Shown: positions 34,866-46,715, counted from the stretch's first letter. The stretch: DNA of 64,000 nucleotides from Paragorgia papillata (GCA_035771165.1 JAWNZC010000100.1:1635001-1699000); one strand, 5' to 3'. Translations and numbers: made by a program. The notes: a model not told the origin generated them from the sequence alone.

Positions 34866-35529
34866 TTAAAACCTATTTATTGGACATGTACTTATCTCTA
34901 TATAAAATACTTCGTAGTCTTTCGTGGCTAAAAAATAAGTTTAAAGCTCTTGGACTGGAGAGAAGATGGCCAGATCCTCCTCTTGCCTTGGTTCGGCAAA
35001 TCTTGCAGGTTAATAATATAAATTGAAAATTAAAATTTGACATTTAATTTAATGCAATTTAGAAAGATATCGAAATAATATAATGATGAGGGAATGTAAA
35101 TGATGGAGGGGGTTGAGATAATTAAAATTGAAATAATAAAAGAACATAATGTTGAAATCAGGGAGGAGGGAGGAGAAGTAAGAAACAGGGTAAAAAGAGT
35201 TAAGCATAATATTTCAAAAGTGTTTATTTTGACTTTTAAGTTTGAAATGAAGTCCTCAAACGTCTTGAAAGGTTATCGTTCAGTTTGGAAGCTACTTCGA
35301 GACAAGTATGACTTGGTTGTGCGTAGGTAGGTTATAAGGTGAATTATGAAGACGTAATTAATTTTGTTGCACCTGGTTAAATTTTTTTTTTTAATCCCAA
35401 ATTAAATATATTTTGTCTCATCTAAAGGGACACTGTTATGATGTTGTGGGCAGTACTTGCACCAGATATCTGTGACATTAAGAGAAAAAGAAGGTTTGTG
35501 CACCACCCATATCGCTCAAAGGTATGGTA

Positions 35530-36840
35530 ATGCCATTAATGTAGATGCATGAACAATATAATGGTACTTGTTGCAAGTGTAATAAATAATTAGGATTAAT
35601 AATTTATTTATTATGTAAAAATAATAATCATTATTTATTATAATTATTATATCATATTATATTATTAATATAATTTATTGTTATATTAATTAACACATTA
35701 ACAAGCAAGGGCACACTTTATAACATTTTATTCTGGTAATGCCAGATAATTTCATTCAGCAGTGAGGTGCTAGGATCCGCCCTTGCCTGTTAATGGGTTA
35801 CCGGTAATATTACAATCAACTTGTTTTTTGACTGGCTAATGACATTACATTTTTTACTTGGGGTACCCGTATTTAAGAAAAAGTACAACACATCCAGACC
35901 ATTCACAATTAATACTTATTTTCATCTGCCAAACTGGGGTGATACTATTTCATGCAATATGTTTTGATGCAATATAAATGTCAAGTCAGTTTGGCAAATA
36001 GAAACAAGTACTGACCATATTAAACAAGTCAAACTGTAAAACTGTTACTGCTGGGCAGTGCAGAAGTTAATCACAAACTGTGATTTAAGTACTAAGTTAA
36101 GTAAAGTATGTTTAAAACAGTTCAAGAGTGAGATGGAAACATGTAGTTTTACATAACGTTGCTGACACTAAAGATTCCATGCGGTCTTCATAATTGGGTA
36201 GTAATATTATAATTAAATTAATTTATTAATTTAATTAATTTTTTTAAGAATTACAATAAATATTTAAAAAAAAAAATAAGTGTTTCATGCTTTAAACTTA
36301 CCAAATGAATTTTGGCCACAACAGTGGTATGTCATAAAGTAAATGTATATTAAATTTTCCAAATTAGCTTTACTGCCAACAAAACAATGGCTGAAAATCC
36401 CAGTCAGCAGTAATATCATAAATTCATTCAATGAGTTATGTTTGATCTCAATTTTAAGCTGTTGTGCTATTGTTCATTTATTACAGTGATGAATGATTTG
36501 CATCAGTGAAATTCGGTTTGAATTGCACATTTTGGGTATTGTAAATCATCTGGGTATCTTCATGACTTTATCTATATACTGTATTAGGATATTGAAAATG
36601 ACATAGTGCTGCCTTATAGTTACTGTAGGATAAGAGATCATTTTTAAATTTAGTTATAGCTATCACCATGATAACATTTTACTTACTTGTTATGGTTGTC
36701 TTTGTATTGGTTTTGGGTTGATGAATGTTACCTGTGACACATTTTGCTTATTTGTATAATTATATAATAATATATTACATTATGGCCTGTGCATGCGAGT
36801 TCGTTCATGTGCGTTTACCTTGATTATGTGTGTTTCCTCC
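35530..36840. other. Intron of the integrase-core gene
   Basis: AT-rich intron between the 35521 donor (AAG|GTATGG) and the 36847 acceptor (TCCAG|GG). A weak palindrome pair TTAACAAGCAAGGGC ... GCCCTTGCCTGTTAA at 35697-35795 marks a small MITE-like insert. Confidence 0.6.
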
Positions 36841-36966
36841 AATCCAGGGTCCTAACTTTGCATGGCATATGGATGGATATGACAAGCTGCATAGATTTCG
36901 TCTTGATATTCATGCTTGTGTGGATGGGTATGCATGTTAGACATACATTAATTTTTGTTTGTTGAA

Positions 36967-37350
36967 AACACGGAGTGTAGAAAGCACGGAGTGTAGAAAG
37001 CACGGAGTGTAGAAAGCACGGAGTGTAGAAAGCACTGAGTGTAGAAAGCACTGAGTGAGTGAGTGTAGAAAGCACTGAGTGTAGAAAGCACTGAGTGTAG
37101 AAAGCACGGAGTGTAGAAAGCACGGAGTGTAGAAAGCACGGAGTGTAGAAAGCACTGAGTGTAGAAAGCACGGAGTGTAGAAAGCACTGAGTGTAGAAAA
37201 CACTGAGTGTAGAAAGCACTGAGTGTAGAAAGCACGGAGTGTAGAAAGCACGGAGTGTAGAAAGCACGGAGTGTAGAAAGCACGGAGTGTAGAAAGCACT
37301 GAGTGTAGAAAACACTGAGTGTAGAAAGCACGGAGTGTAGAAAGCACTGC
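36967..37350 (+). repeat. 16-bp minisatellite in an intron
   Basis: About 24 copies of AAAGCAC(G/T)GAGTGTAG, with one GAGT expansion at ~37055. Two variants (CACGG and CACTG) alternate in blocks, a sign of higher-order duplication. Open frames in every minus frame are artefacts of the 16-bp unit. Confidence 0.96.
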
Positions 37351-37397
37351 ATGAGTGTTTCAATTTTACGAAAATAATACAACTAGATGTAAAAATA

Positions 37398-38429
37398 GTC
37401 ACGGTAAAGTACGTGACCGGTCATGGCCAGGGCCAGGTCATTCAAGAGTACCCACATTGAGAAACTTCTTCAAAAATAACCGTTTTCGATTCGACTGCAT
37501 CTCAGGTCGACCGCGGTCGGGTAAGGTAATTTATATATTAGCCTAAATTGCGACGTGATTTCAAACCTCGAGCCATGTGTAATCTATTTCATTATGTGCT
37601 CATTCTGACAATTAAATGTGACTCAATAAACGTCAATTTTTTGTCACACATGCATTCGACGTTTAGGCCTCATTAACGGAAATATTTGAGGATTTATATT
37701 AAAAATATTCGAGTTTAAATGATACAGCGAATGCTGATATTTTTTTTACTTGGGTGCCACTTCATGCCACTGTGTAGATACAAATTTGAATGTTAAATTT
37801 CGTAGTATAACCATTTTCCCTGGGCTAAAATGACGTAGCTACTTGCAACTTTTGGCTACGGCGTTGGACAGCGCTGTGTACAATTTATGCAACATATAAA
37901 AGACACGTACAACGTAAACAAAGACGAGTAACATCGTAATGTGCCGGTAAAATACATATTTGGAGACAACTTTTAGATATTACGACTAATATCTAAAATG
38001 CAAACTTAATAGGAATGCAAATTGTAGCTACACGAATGCAATTTTTCGTGCAACTTGTCTCGCAATGACTAAATCTGTTAAATTGCAGTTGCGTGAGCAG
38101 GGGTGTTACACTCTGCAATGTTTCTTGCAACTTGTCTCACAACTTTCGCAAAAACCACATAGAAGACCCTGGGGACGAGCTTGAAGGTGTATTTTCATTG
38201 GTTGATCACACGAAACATTGGGAGAAGAGTTGCAAGAGGGGTGTTACACTCAATATACTGTTACAACGCCGTAGCCAAAAGTTGCAAATGTCATTTTAGC
38301 TCAGGCTGTACTACGCAATTTAACATTCACATTTGTATCTACAGTGGCAAGTGGCACCCAAAAATCAGCATTCGCCGTATCATTTTTAAACTCGAATATT
38401 TTTAATATAAATTCTCAAATATTTCCGTG

Positions 38430-38465
<36 letters not shown>

Positions 38466-38625
38466 CGAACGCGGTCGACCCTGAGATGCAGTCGAATCGA
38501 AAACGGTTATTTTTGAAGAAGTTTCTCAATGTGGGTACTCTTGAATGACCTGGTCCTGGGCACCATTGCACCACCTGACAAAACATTCTTTTAATTAAGT
38601 AAATTGTCACGTACTTTACCGTGAC
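37398..38625. mobile_element. 1.2-kb long-TIR element in an integrase-gene intron
   Basis: GTCACGGTAAAGTACGTGAC...CATTCAAGAGTACCCACATT at left mirrors AATGTGGGTACTCTTGAATG...GTCACGTACTTTACCGTGAC at right. Inner arms (~37680-37870 and 38265-38430) are also inverted, for example GCAACTTTTGGCTACGGCGTTG. A TA dinucleotide run sits at 38437-38462. No transposase. Confidence 0.9.
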
Positions 38626-39899
38626 TTTTTTTCCATTTTCTAGCTTGTGTTATTTTCGTTAAATTAAAACACGTGTTTTCAACACTCCAGCTTTTCAACA
38701 CTCCAGCACTCCGTACTTCGCGTTTTCAAGACAACCAATTGTAGCTACAGAAGTAACTACCATTGATTTGTGTCTCTCAGTTTTATTATTAAAGTCAAAT
38801 ATTCCCATATAGATTTTCAAGAAAGATAATTTGGATGAATGTAACTTCGTCTAACAGCGATCCATATGTAATTACTGACTTCTACATAAAGGCAGTTCAA
38901 GAGATAAATGGTGAGAATTCAGGCTTTTGTCAGTAATTTTTTTATGTTGTTTATTTGTACTATATTTATGTGTACATGTCAGGACATTTTATTTCTGTTT
39001 CTCGTAGGAATACCAACAATGGTTGTTTCAGATTATGGTACCGAAAACTGTAATGTCGCAACATTGCATATGATGCTTCGACACAACCGCAATGACCATT
39101 GGAGTGGAGAGAAAAGTTATCGTTATGTAAAATCCACGGACAATTTGGTGTGTGACGTGATTACTAATTTATTTCTTAAAATTCTCTTTATCAGCGTTCA
39201 GAGTCGATGTGGTCCCACCTAGTTCGCCAGAAGACTGGATGGTGGATAAAGCAACTTAACGTAAGGATCCTAGGATTTCTATGATGATGTTTATACCAAT
39301 ACAGAGGTGAAAATTCATACTGATTTTCTGTAGGTGGGCAAAGCCTCGTGAATTTCCAAAATTTACAAGATAGATATTCAATTTGGGCATTTTCGAGGTG
39401 AAAATTTTGGACAGAACAAGTGCAGTCTACTAGACCTAAACGAATAAAACCTAACCTTTCTCTGGCAATAAGCTAGATTAAATTGGTTTGACAAACTGTG
39501 CTCTTGAACCCCACCACAATCTCAACCAGTTACCAAATGAAGTTTGTTACATGTTACTCATTTTATTTTACTCTAACTTTAGTCTTTAGCTGAAGATAGA
39601 TATTATAATGCTGAAAATGAACTCCACAGGTCTGTCACTAGTTGGTGACTAAATATTTTATAGAATAATGGCAGTATTATCTTAATTTTCTGAGTATGCA
39701 ATTACATGCAGAATGATAATTACATCATTGCAATATCATTGCAGGCATGTTATGGTATGCGTTCGTTCCACTTCTTCGCTCAGAGCTTAATAAATTTGTA
39801 TATTGGTGGAATACCCATCTCATTCGACCAACTAAGTAGAGCTATGGACCACATGGGGTTCCCAATGATATGTACCTTGTCCTGGAAATCTATGGTGTG

Positions 39900-40690
39900 T
39901 ATTGTTTATTTATCTATGGCTTTCTTATACTTTTAGAAAACCCACCTCAGTCTACTTGCTCATGATCTAAATTATTTAGTGTAATGCACATGTAGTTAGT
40001 AACAATGTACTTGTCCTTCATCGTTCAACAAGACATTACATTGGTGCGAACAGAAAATTAACGATGTATTAAATATGTTGTCCTATTTGATATTTCGGAA
40101 TCTGCAGTACAACCCACTCTTTTCAATATGAAGAACTCCAACATTGGCTTGGCAGTTATAGCACGTATGGTGAATTCTGTTTGAAAATCAAACTTCTAAA
40201 GTTTGTAAGTCAATAATTCAACTGTTGTTTTAATGTTACAACATGTACAGTATGTGCATATACTGCGCACCTGCTCTGCTTATGGCGGGTGTTGTGCTGT
40301 AATATATAGCTAAATACATTGACATTGAAATAAAGTTATTCAGCATCATGTTGGAAATTGCATTTATTTATTGAACTTTCTTATTTGCGTTGCAGGTAGA
40401 AGAAACCAGCAAAAAATATTAAGCATCCCCATACTTCAACATGGACAAAACGAACTCAGCCGGAACGAAGTGCCATTTTATCCGGATGAATTGAAATAGT
40501 TATGTGACTATTTGTTACATTGGAAATTGGGCATTTTACAAAATGACATTGACCAATGTTCGTGCTCACTTATTTATAAAACGATAATTACCTACGTAGA
40601 ACAATAACTTAAATTAAGATTCTGATTTCTGGTGGATTCAAGGAGGAGAAATAAGTTTATACTTTATAGTGCTTACCGGATCTACAGTAT
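39900..40690. other. Possible 3' end of the integrase-core gene
   Basis: Acceptor-like sites precede short frames at ~40110 and ~40397 (the latter running to TAG at ~40499), but their connection to the gene could not be shown. Otherwise no gene. Confidence 0.3.
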
Positions 40691-41116
40691 TTACTTGATA
40701 AGTTATATTATTATATGGCTGGGTTTGATTTCCGGTCCGTACGCAAAACGACGCACGCTGATTGGTTCCCGAGAGGTCGGGATTTTACGATATTGACCTC
40801 CGGTCCACAGAATAGAAATACAACCAGAAGTCCAACTCGATCGAGTGACAACTTTTCCGCATTTCTTCAATGCGCAGGCGCGATATTTTACGCCATCCGA
40901 CGCCATCCTACGCGATCCTACGCAATGTCCTACGCCATCCTGGCAAGTTCCCCGGCAGTTTTAACCTTATGAAGGTCCAAACTGCCGTGGGAACTTGCCA
41001 GGATTGCGTAGGATGGCGAGGAATCAAGATGCGCGAGGCGACATGCGCGAGGACATAAACTTCAAAGGTTCCGACGCGAGTTGGACTTCTGGTTGTATTT
41101 CTATTCTGTGTCCGGT
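40690..41116. repeat. Foldback element
   Basis: CCGGTCCACAGAATAGAAAT and ACAACCAGAAGTCCAACTCG (~40800-40842) are mirrored by CGAGTTGGACTTCTGGTTGT and ATTTCTATTCTGTGTCCGG (~41079-41118). An inner pair GGCAAGTTCCC / GGGAACTTGCC flanks the loop. GC-rich, with ACGCCATCC/ACGCGATCC short repeats. Confidence 0.85.
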
Positions 41117-41180
41117 CTGTGTCAGGGTCAATACGCTTTTTTCTCGGCTCAGGTATAAATACTACCGCTCTATCGCTTCA

Positions 41181-41534
41181 ATGTCTACGGACACTTTCTC
41201 TATAACTAGGATGAGCCAAAACATAAGATGTTCCTGTTCTGCCGTGGTTTACTATCTGGAAAACTGTGCGTGTAGCCCTGAGGGAAAGTCGTGCGAAGTG
41301 GATGCGATTCTGCGGATATCAAAGCCGTGTGAGAAGCGCCGAGAACGATTGTTATGGTTTGTCTTCTCTTGCTTATTTATTCTAATATCTTTCATTAAAT
41401 CTGATTCTACACAAGTTTATGCTTCTAAACTTTTATGTATATGTCAAAAACGTTCTTTAATAATTTTTAATAAAAATATGATGAAATTGGATATTTGTTT
41501 TCATTTGCGTGAATTCTTACATTACTATTTATAG
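41181..41534 (+). CDS. Hypothetical small protein
   Basis: 117 codons from ATG 41181, preceded by TATAAATA at ~41153, about 28 bp upstream. The peptide has a Cys-containing start (SQNIRCSCSAVVYYLENC) and one hydrophobic stretch (LLWFVFSCLFILISFI) that could be a membrane segment. No family recognised; the 3' half is AT-rich and may be read-through of a first exon. Weak call. Confidence 0.2.
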   Translation: MSTDTFSITRMSQNIRCSCSAVVYYLENCACSPEGKSCEVDAILRISKPCEKRRERLLWFVFSCLFILISFIKSDSTQVYASKLLCICQKRSLIIFNKNMMKLDICFHLREFLHYYL

Positions 41535-41539
41535 GTAGC

Positions 41540-42570
41540 GGTCTTTTCTTTGGAAAAATCGTCTATGTTTCGGCGGTTTCTCCGTCTGTCGGATTTGTTA
41601 CTTTGTTGATATCATAACTATTGCTACAAGAATAGTATCCGATGTATAGTATATGTCTATAAACTCTTGCAAGCAGGACAATCCAAAGACAGTCAAGTCA
41701 GCTGAGAAACGTTCGGTGAAAAATATATACGAAGTGATTTCATACTTCAAAGCTGAAAGCGAACATTCTTTGATTAAAATATATTAAATCTCCGTGTTTC
41801 CAATATTCTTTTGGACATCTCACTGTCTTAAGCTTTTCAGAAAATTGCCAGAAGACAGAACTCAGAAGCATATTTTTAACATCTAAAACTGCGAAATAAG
41901 AATATCAAGTGATGGTAATTAACGTATCAAGCGCTAATAATCGGGCGTTCCGGAATCTACGTCATAAATGTGCTAGTTCCATGCCTTTTGAAACTTTGCT
42001 TGCAACTCGGCCGTGAACCAAAATGGCGGCGATTTTCGACATTTCATCAGGGCATAGAAAATCGAGAATTCATCCAAATCAAAAAATTTTTTGGACTGAG
42101 GGCTCAACAAACCGCAGTAATTTGATGTTTTTTTTAAAAAAATATTTGTGATTAGGGGCACTTTAAATACCACAAAACACGTTTACTTAACTTAAATTTG
42201 AGCATTTTCTGATTTTGGTCTACCACTCCAGCATGAAAATTGAAGAAGATTCAAGTTTTCTTTCTGTGTTTATTCATAGTACAGTAGATCCAGATACAAA
42301 TACATTGGACGAGTGTGCTGCGTATTAAAATTATACAAATGGCAAAATACTGTGACTAACAGAGAAACTCGGTCTGTAAACTTTGTATTGTTTGTAAAAT
42401 CAAGTACCCGCCTTCGCAAAATTAAAATTTCACTCCATGATCCAATCGCTCGAGACGGGCAGAAACATTCGCTTATGGGGGACTGAATCCTACCTAAAAA
42501 CCGCGCAGGGGCCTGGAACTTTTGCCTCACTTTTCGTTTACGCGTTAGCGTTCCAGGTATCAGATTTTAA
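41540..42570. other. No gene recognised
   Basis: No coding exon supported. It would be intron or downstream region of the minus-strand CSDE1 candidate if that gene extends here. Confidence 0.35.
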
Positions 42571-42575
42571 CTTAC

Positions 42576-42648
42576 ATCGAGTTCACTGGTAACGCTAAAC
42601 TCCATTTCATCGCCAAGAAAAAGATCATCGATATTTCCTTCGTACTCA
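42576..42648 (-). CDS. Cold-shock-domain exon, probably CSDE1 (later domain)
   Basis: 73 bp between acceptor TTTTGCAG and donor GTAAGT. After one base completing a split codon it encodes 24 residues, EYEGNIDDLFLGDEMEFSVT plus SELD. This is the second half of a cold-shock domain (serine/glutamate, Gly, then LGDEVEF-type strand). Its intron phase differs from the exon at 55255-55341, so it is a different domain copy. By position it fits a later CSD of the same minus-strand gene, but the ~12.6 kb between them contains no other CSDE1 exon that I could find, so membership is inferred. Confidence 0.55.
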
Positions 42649-42787
42649 CTGCAAAACAAAATAACCAAATGACACATTTCATATACACTAGTCTGATTTT
42701 CATATTTGCAAGCGTGACAAAATTCCTGTATTCTGATTGGCTAAGAATGGCGCAATTACCTCGTTAATTACACACTGCGTGGCGCAA

Positions 42788-43168
42788 TTAACCCATTCCC
42801 GTCTGAACAGGCCAAAAATGGTCCCTTTATTGTTTTACTCTGTCTAACACCAGATGATTTTACTAATCAAAGAGAGAATCCTCAGACATTCTAGACAGCA
42901 ATAGGTTAACAAGTGATTAACCCATTCCTGCCTGAGCTGGCCAAAAATGGTCCCTTTATTGTTTTACTGTGTCTAACACCAGATGATTTTACCCATCAAA
43001 GAGAGAACCCTCAGACGTCCTAGGCAGCAATGAGTTAACAAGTGATTAACCCATTCCTGCCTGAGCTCGTTAAAAATGGTCCCTTTATTGTTTTACTTTG
43101 TCTAACACCAGATGATTTTACTCATCAAAGAGAGAACCCTCAGACATCCTAGGCAGCAATGAGTTAAC
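42788..43168 (+). repeat. Tandem ~129-bp repeat, three copies
   Basis: Same unit as at 23550-23815; copies start near 42788, 42918 and 43047 with TAACCCATTCCTGCCTGAGC. The array begins and ends with TTAAC-like sequence. Confidence 0.93.
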
Positions 43169-43266
43169 GATAAATGGCTGTCTTTGTACTAAAATGGATC
43201 GACTTCCACTTTTCCAAAGACTTATGGTGTATTATGAATTGAGAATATTATTTTAATATTTTTAGG

Positions 43267-43362
43267 TGAATGCAGTGAACAAACAAACACCCTGTTATCA
43301 AGTGATGAAAAAAGACGTTTTCAAAAGCTTGGATGGGCACGACCACGTCGCATTTACAAGGT
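43267..43362 (+). other. Possible orphan exon
   Basis: Between acceptor TTTTTAG and donor AAG|GTACAG one frame reads ECSEQTNTLLSSDEKRRFQK then LGWARPRRIYK. Splice sites and composition are exon-like; no family recognised. Confidence 0.3.
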
Positions 43363-43395
43363 ACAGTACTTATATTTTGTTATACTCCAACTCAT

Positions 43396-43652
43396 TTTAC
43401 TCTGATAACGGGTTCCGCTTGAAACGTCAGTATTTCGTTATCAAAACTTTTCTCAGCAGTTTACCACCTTTCACCTTTTCACTTTGCTCTATCTAAAACA
43501 CTGCCTACACAGCACTCTAGTTTTTACTCTGATGAAGGGCTCTGCTTGAAACGTCAGTATTTCGTTATTAAAACCGTATTCTCAGCAGTTTACCATCTTT
43601 TCACTTTGCTCTATCTAAAACACAGCCTACACAACACTCTAGGTTTTTTCGT
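43396..43652 (+). repeat. Tandem duplication, ~128 bp period
   Basis: Both copies contain TTTTACTCTGAT, GCTTGAAACGTCAGTATTTC and CTTTGCTCTATCTAAAACAC. Confidence 0.9.
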
Positions 43653-44001
43653 CCTCGCCTATATCCAAAGAAAACTTCTTTCTCGTCATCAGCCATCTCG
43701 GGAAATCCAAAGTTTTCTCTCAAGGCTGGTTTACACGACAAGTGTTTTTGGTATGGTACTCCTAAATTTGGGGCCGCGTGCCTAAACATTTTCGGCACGG
43801 CACTCTTCGTTATTGTCGTGTAATTGCAAACGCTAGTGGCAGGCGGACCCAAAATTTCAAGCGGGCCGAGACCATGTAAAAAGGTAGTCTCGACCCGCCT
43901 GAAGCTATGGTTCGCGTGCCATTGCCAAATAAAGTAGTCTGTTATGCCAGCGGTATCTCGTAAAACATATTCGCGGAAATTCGCGGCAAGAATCAAATAC
44001 A

Positions 44002-44139
44002 ATGGCGTCTCGTGGCAAGACATGGAGTGAAGATGCAACTAATACTTTAATATCATTATGGGGGGAGGAAAGCATCCAGGTGGCGTTGGATAAATCCAAG
44101 ACAACAAAACAGTCAAGTGCAATATACAACAGTATATGG
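44002..44139 (+). CDS. Myb/SANT-like first exon
   Basis: ATG plus 46 codons ending exactly at donor TGG|GTAAGT. MASRGKTWSEDATNTLISLW then GEESIQVALDKSKTTKQSSA matches the start of trihelix/Myb-SANT DNA-binding domains (a W-S-x-E-x3-LI-x-LW pattern). Such proteins occur as host MSANTD genes and as the second protein of Harbinger transposons. No following exon was found, so gene identity and integrity are unknown. Confidence 0.5.
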
Positions 44140-45320
44140 GTAAGTAACACAAAATATTTAAAGTAACATTTTATCACCGAGTTCATATTTACTGATTTCT
44201 TTTGTAGATTTCATTTTTTTTTCATGAAGAAAATTCAAAAGAAATGAATATTTAATCAATATCTGTAAATCGCATACAGATTCGTCCTGATTTACATAAA
44301 CTTTTTCCTCAATTTACTTAACTAAAATCACTCCAACTTGAAAAATAGTTTGAAAACATGGCTACATTTAGATGTGTCCATTATTGCATTCGCGTCATAA
44401 ATGCGTGCAATAATGCGTCCGATAAAGCATTCGCAGCCGATTTGTATCTGATTTACTATGCATGGCTCACTTGCAGCTCACCTTTTAAATCAGATACAGA
44501 TCGCTGCTCATGCTTTATCTATTACTTCTCATTAATAATTCATGAGCTAATTAGCCAATCAGAGAAAAATATTCGGTCATGTGTATGAGTTATGAGAAGA
44601 CAATAGCTGGTTGAAAGCAACGTTAAAAGTTACACATTTTTGATAAATGATATAAAATGCTTTGTTTCAGTGAATGTCAGAGGAGGTATAAAGCCTATCC
44701 CACAATGCAATGCAAACAAACTCTATATTATCGACGCTAAAGCACGCGCGGTGCATTATTTATTCATGAGCTGCCGCAAGTGTCGGTCATGGAAGTACGG
44801 CGAAGTGAGTCGAGTGTATTGAAGAAAGATCAAGTAATTGTAGTCCACTGTATCGAAGAGAATTCTCACGATTATGTAATTAGTGGGGCGCAGTGTTCCA
44901 CTTTACGCTGTAGTATAATTCATTTAAGCATGATTGGGAAATTAAGGGAAAGAAGAGTTGCGATGATCTACTCGGTTGGTGGTTGGGATCTTGTTCTTCG
45001 AAGAATGAATTATCCTGTTTGTATTCAAGTATTGTCATGTTGTGATTTTCAGGTGAATAAAGTTCTTATCTTGCAATAGTTTGTGTGTGACTAGATATTT
45101 ACCGATCAGTATTATGTTTTCTACTGAACATTTGTCACAGCCCTGGCTCAGATGCACTGACTCAAGTCAGTTTGCACAAGTTGCGTTAAGGCTGACCTGT
45201 GACCACTGATCTCAATAAAACCTTATATATAAAGCCAAAAATTGACTCAAAGTTTATATAGATATCAGTGGCTGTGACAGGCTACATATAGCTAGTCTTA
45301 GTTAATCGAGTTTTACTTAC
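44140..45320. other. Repeat-rich stretch, no gene established
   Basis: Foldback at ~44395-44590 (AATCAGATACAGATCGCTGC pairs with GCAGCCGATTTGTATCTGATT) including the dispersed ATTAATAATTCATGAGCTAA repeat. A frame at 44780-45079 (+) has no recognisable domain. Confidence 0.4.
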
Positions 45321-45321
45321 C

Positions 45322-45426
45322 GAGACAAAGAACGTTCATTTGCTTCCTTATACTCCTATTCTCAAACAATAGTTCCTTGTCAAGGACAAACCATTCACGG
45401 CGGTCCTTATCACAGAATTCAATGTC
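45322..45426 (-). other. Possible orphan exon
   Basis: Frame EFCDKDRREWFVLDKELLFE then NRSIRKQMNVLCL ends at donor CTCG|GTAAGT. Coding-like composition, no family recognised; could be an exon of a broken element gene. Confidence 0.3.
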
Positions 45427-45602
45427 CTTACTTCAATTGTCATAAATCCGCTTGAGCCTGATGAGGAATATAGCAGTGAAAGTCTCACAGAAACCATGCC
45501 ACAGTTGGATATTAAAGTACACAAATAGTACAATATTTCGTGCAATTGCACCAATTTTTCTAACCCAAACAAAGTACTATTCCAACCAATTGAACCAGTC
45601 AT

Positions 45603-46496
45603 AGACTCAGACGAAGATCCAGTAGAGACATCCAATTACTTTTCTACAATCCCTCGAACAATTCTGTTGGTGACTATGAACACACTGATGGGCCTGCTGC
45701 TGGTGATAATGATGACAACAATGACGATCCTGCTGGTGAATATGAACAAACTAACAACCCTGCTGCTGCTGGTGATAACAACGACAACAATGACAATCCT
45801 ACTGGTGGTGATAACAATGGCAACAATGACAATCCTACTGGTGGTGATAAGAATGGCAACAATGACAATCCTACTGGTGGTGATAACAATGACAACAATG
45901 ACAATCCTACTGGTGGTGATAACAATGGCAACAATGACAATCCTACTGGTGGTGATAACAATGACAACAATGACAATCCTACTGGTGGTGATAACAATGC
46001 CAACAATGACAATCCTACTGGTGGTGATAACAATGCCAACAATGAACACACTAACAACACTGCTGCTGCTGGTGATAACAACGACAACAATGACAATCCT
46101 ACTGGTGGTGATAAAGACAATTTGTACTGTCAAACGTTTGCTGGAAGAGGGTCGTACTGGTAAGAGAGGTACCAGTGTGCACTGAAGAAATGCAAAGAAA
46201 TTATGCGTAATGATGAAGAAGTTGTAGTTCGTGTTGAATTTGAACCAGACAATGAGCAGGATAGAAATTCCATAAGATTTGATGCTTGTATAGATGGCTT
46301 ATGGCATCCTCTAGGTTATGCTGGGCTTCGAAAGATTCCCAAGTTGACCAAAGCCATCAGAATGAATGAAATACAGTCCATCTCCCTTAGCCATTTCCAA
46401 AGTCGGTATGTTCATCAGCAAGATAAAATGATGATTACTGGCTTCTTTACCTTTGTGAAATCTTCCCCTTGGTTAAGAGACTGTGACCAGAATTGA
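45603..46496 (+). pseudogene. HIRAN-like gene remnant with a coding minisatellite
   Basis: Acidic lead (IDSDEDPVETSNYF), a frame change near 45650, then ~130 residues of repeats GDNNGNNDNPTG. The frame continues as NLYCQTFAGRGSYW, hits TAA at 46161-46163, and goes on unchanged with ERYQCALKKCKEIM and EEVVVRVEFEPDNEQDRNSI ... WHPLGYAG ... KLTKAIRMNEI before a natural stop. The EPDNxxDRNSIR ... LGY pattern resembles HIRAN domains (found in Rad5/HLTF and in mobile-element proteins; bind DNA ends). One frameshift and one nonsense codon make it a pseudogene. Confidence 0.55.
45770..46115 (+). repeat. 36-bp in-frame minisatellite
   Basis: About nine copies of GGTGATAACAATGGCAACAA + TGACAATCCTACTGGT, a multiple of three, encoding 12-residue repeats GDNN(G/D/A)NNDNPTG. 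Divergence is mostly a single-codon switch GGC/GAC/GCC. Confidence 0.95.
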
Positions 46497-46715
46497 TACA
46501 ATGCAGTCTTGAACGTATGACTTTTCAGTGCATTTCATTGCAATGCAACAATCACTGTTTCGTATAAATAATGACTGTACAGTGTACATCCAAGATTTTA
46601 ATGCTCACTCACTGTTTGCTCACACTTGTATCTATTGGTTGTGAATGGGCTGGGTCAAAGGAAACATGGGTGGTGTACTCTTAGTCCATTTCTTCTCTAT
46701 GTGGCACACTAAAAT

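Larger units (their letters stand above)
34890..39894 (+). pseudogene. Integrase-core (DDE) multi-exon gene, broken
   Basis: Exons with matching splice sites: to 35008 (ALGLERRWPDPPLALVRQIL), 35241-35326 (YRSVWKLLRDKYDLVV), 35428-35521, 36848-36927 (GPNFAWHMDGYDKLHRFRLD), 38813-38910, 39008-39147 (IPTMVVSDYGTENCNVATLH), 39195-39260 (RSESMWSHLVRQKTGWWIKQ), ~39593-39629, 39745-39894 (FVYWWNTHLIRP). Asp in HMDGYDK, Asp in VSDYGTEN and Glu in RSESMW fit a DDE integrase core; the family is widespread in aquatic animals and probably of mobile origin. An in-frame TAG at 39837-39839 and the absence of a 5' HTH-bearing exon (next to the 34.6-kb insertion) argue against function. Confidence 0.8.

Noticed and set aside
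36824..37402. Three minus-strand frames of 136-192 codons
   Set aside because: A stop-free 16-bp repeat read in all three frames; a real integrase-gene exon end lies on the opposite strand.
45636..46185. Hydrophobic minus-strand frames (Val/Ile/Thr and Leu/Ser/Pro repeats) as membrane proteins
   Set aside because: They are the antisense of the 36-bp coding minisatellite; the plus frame continues into HIRAN-like sequence.
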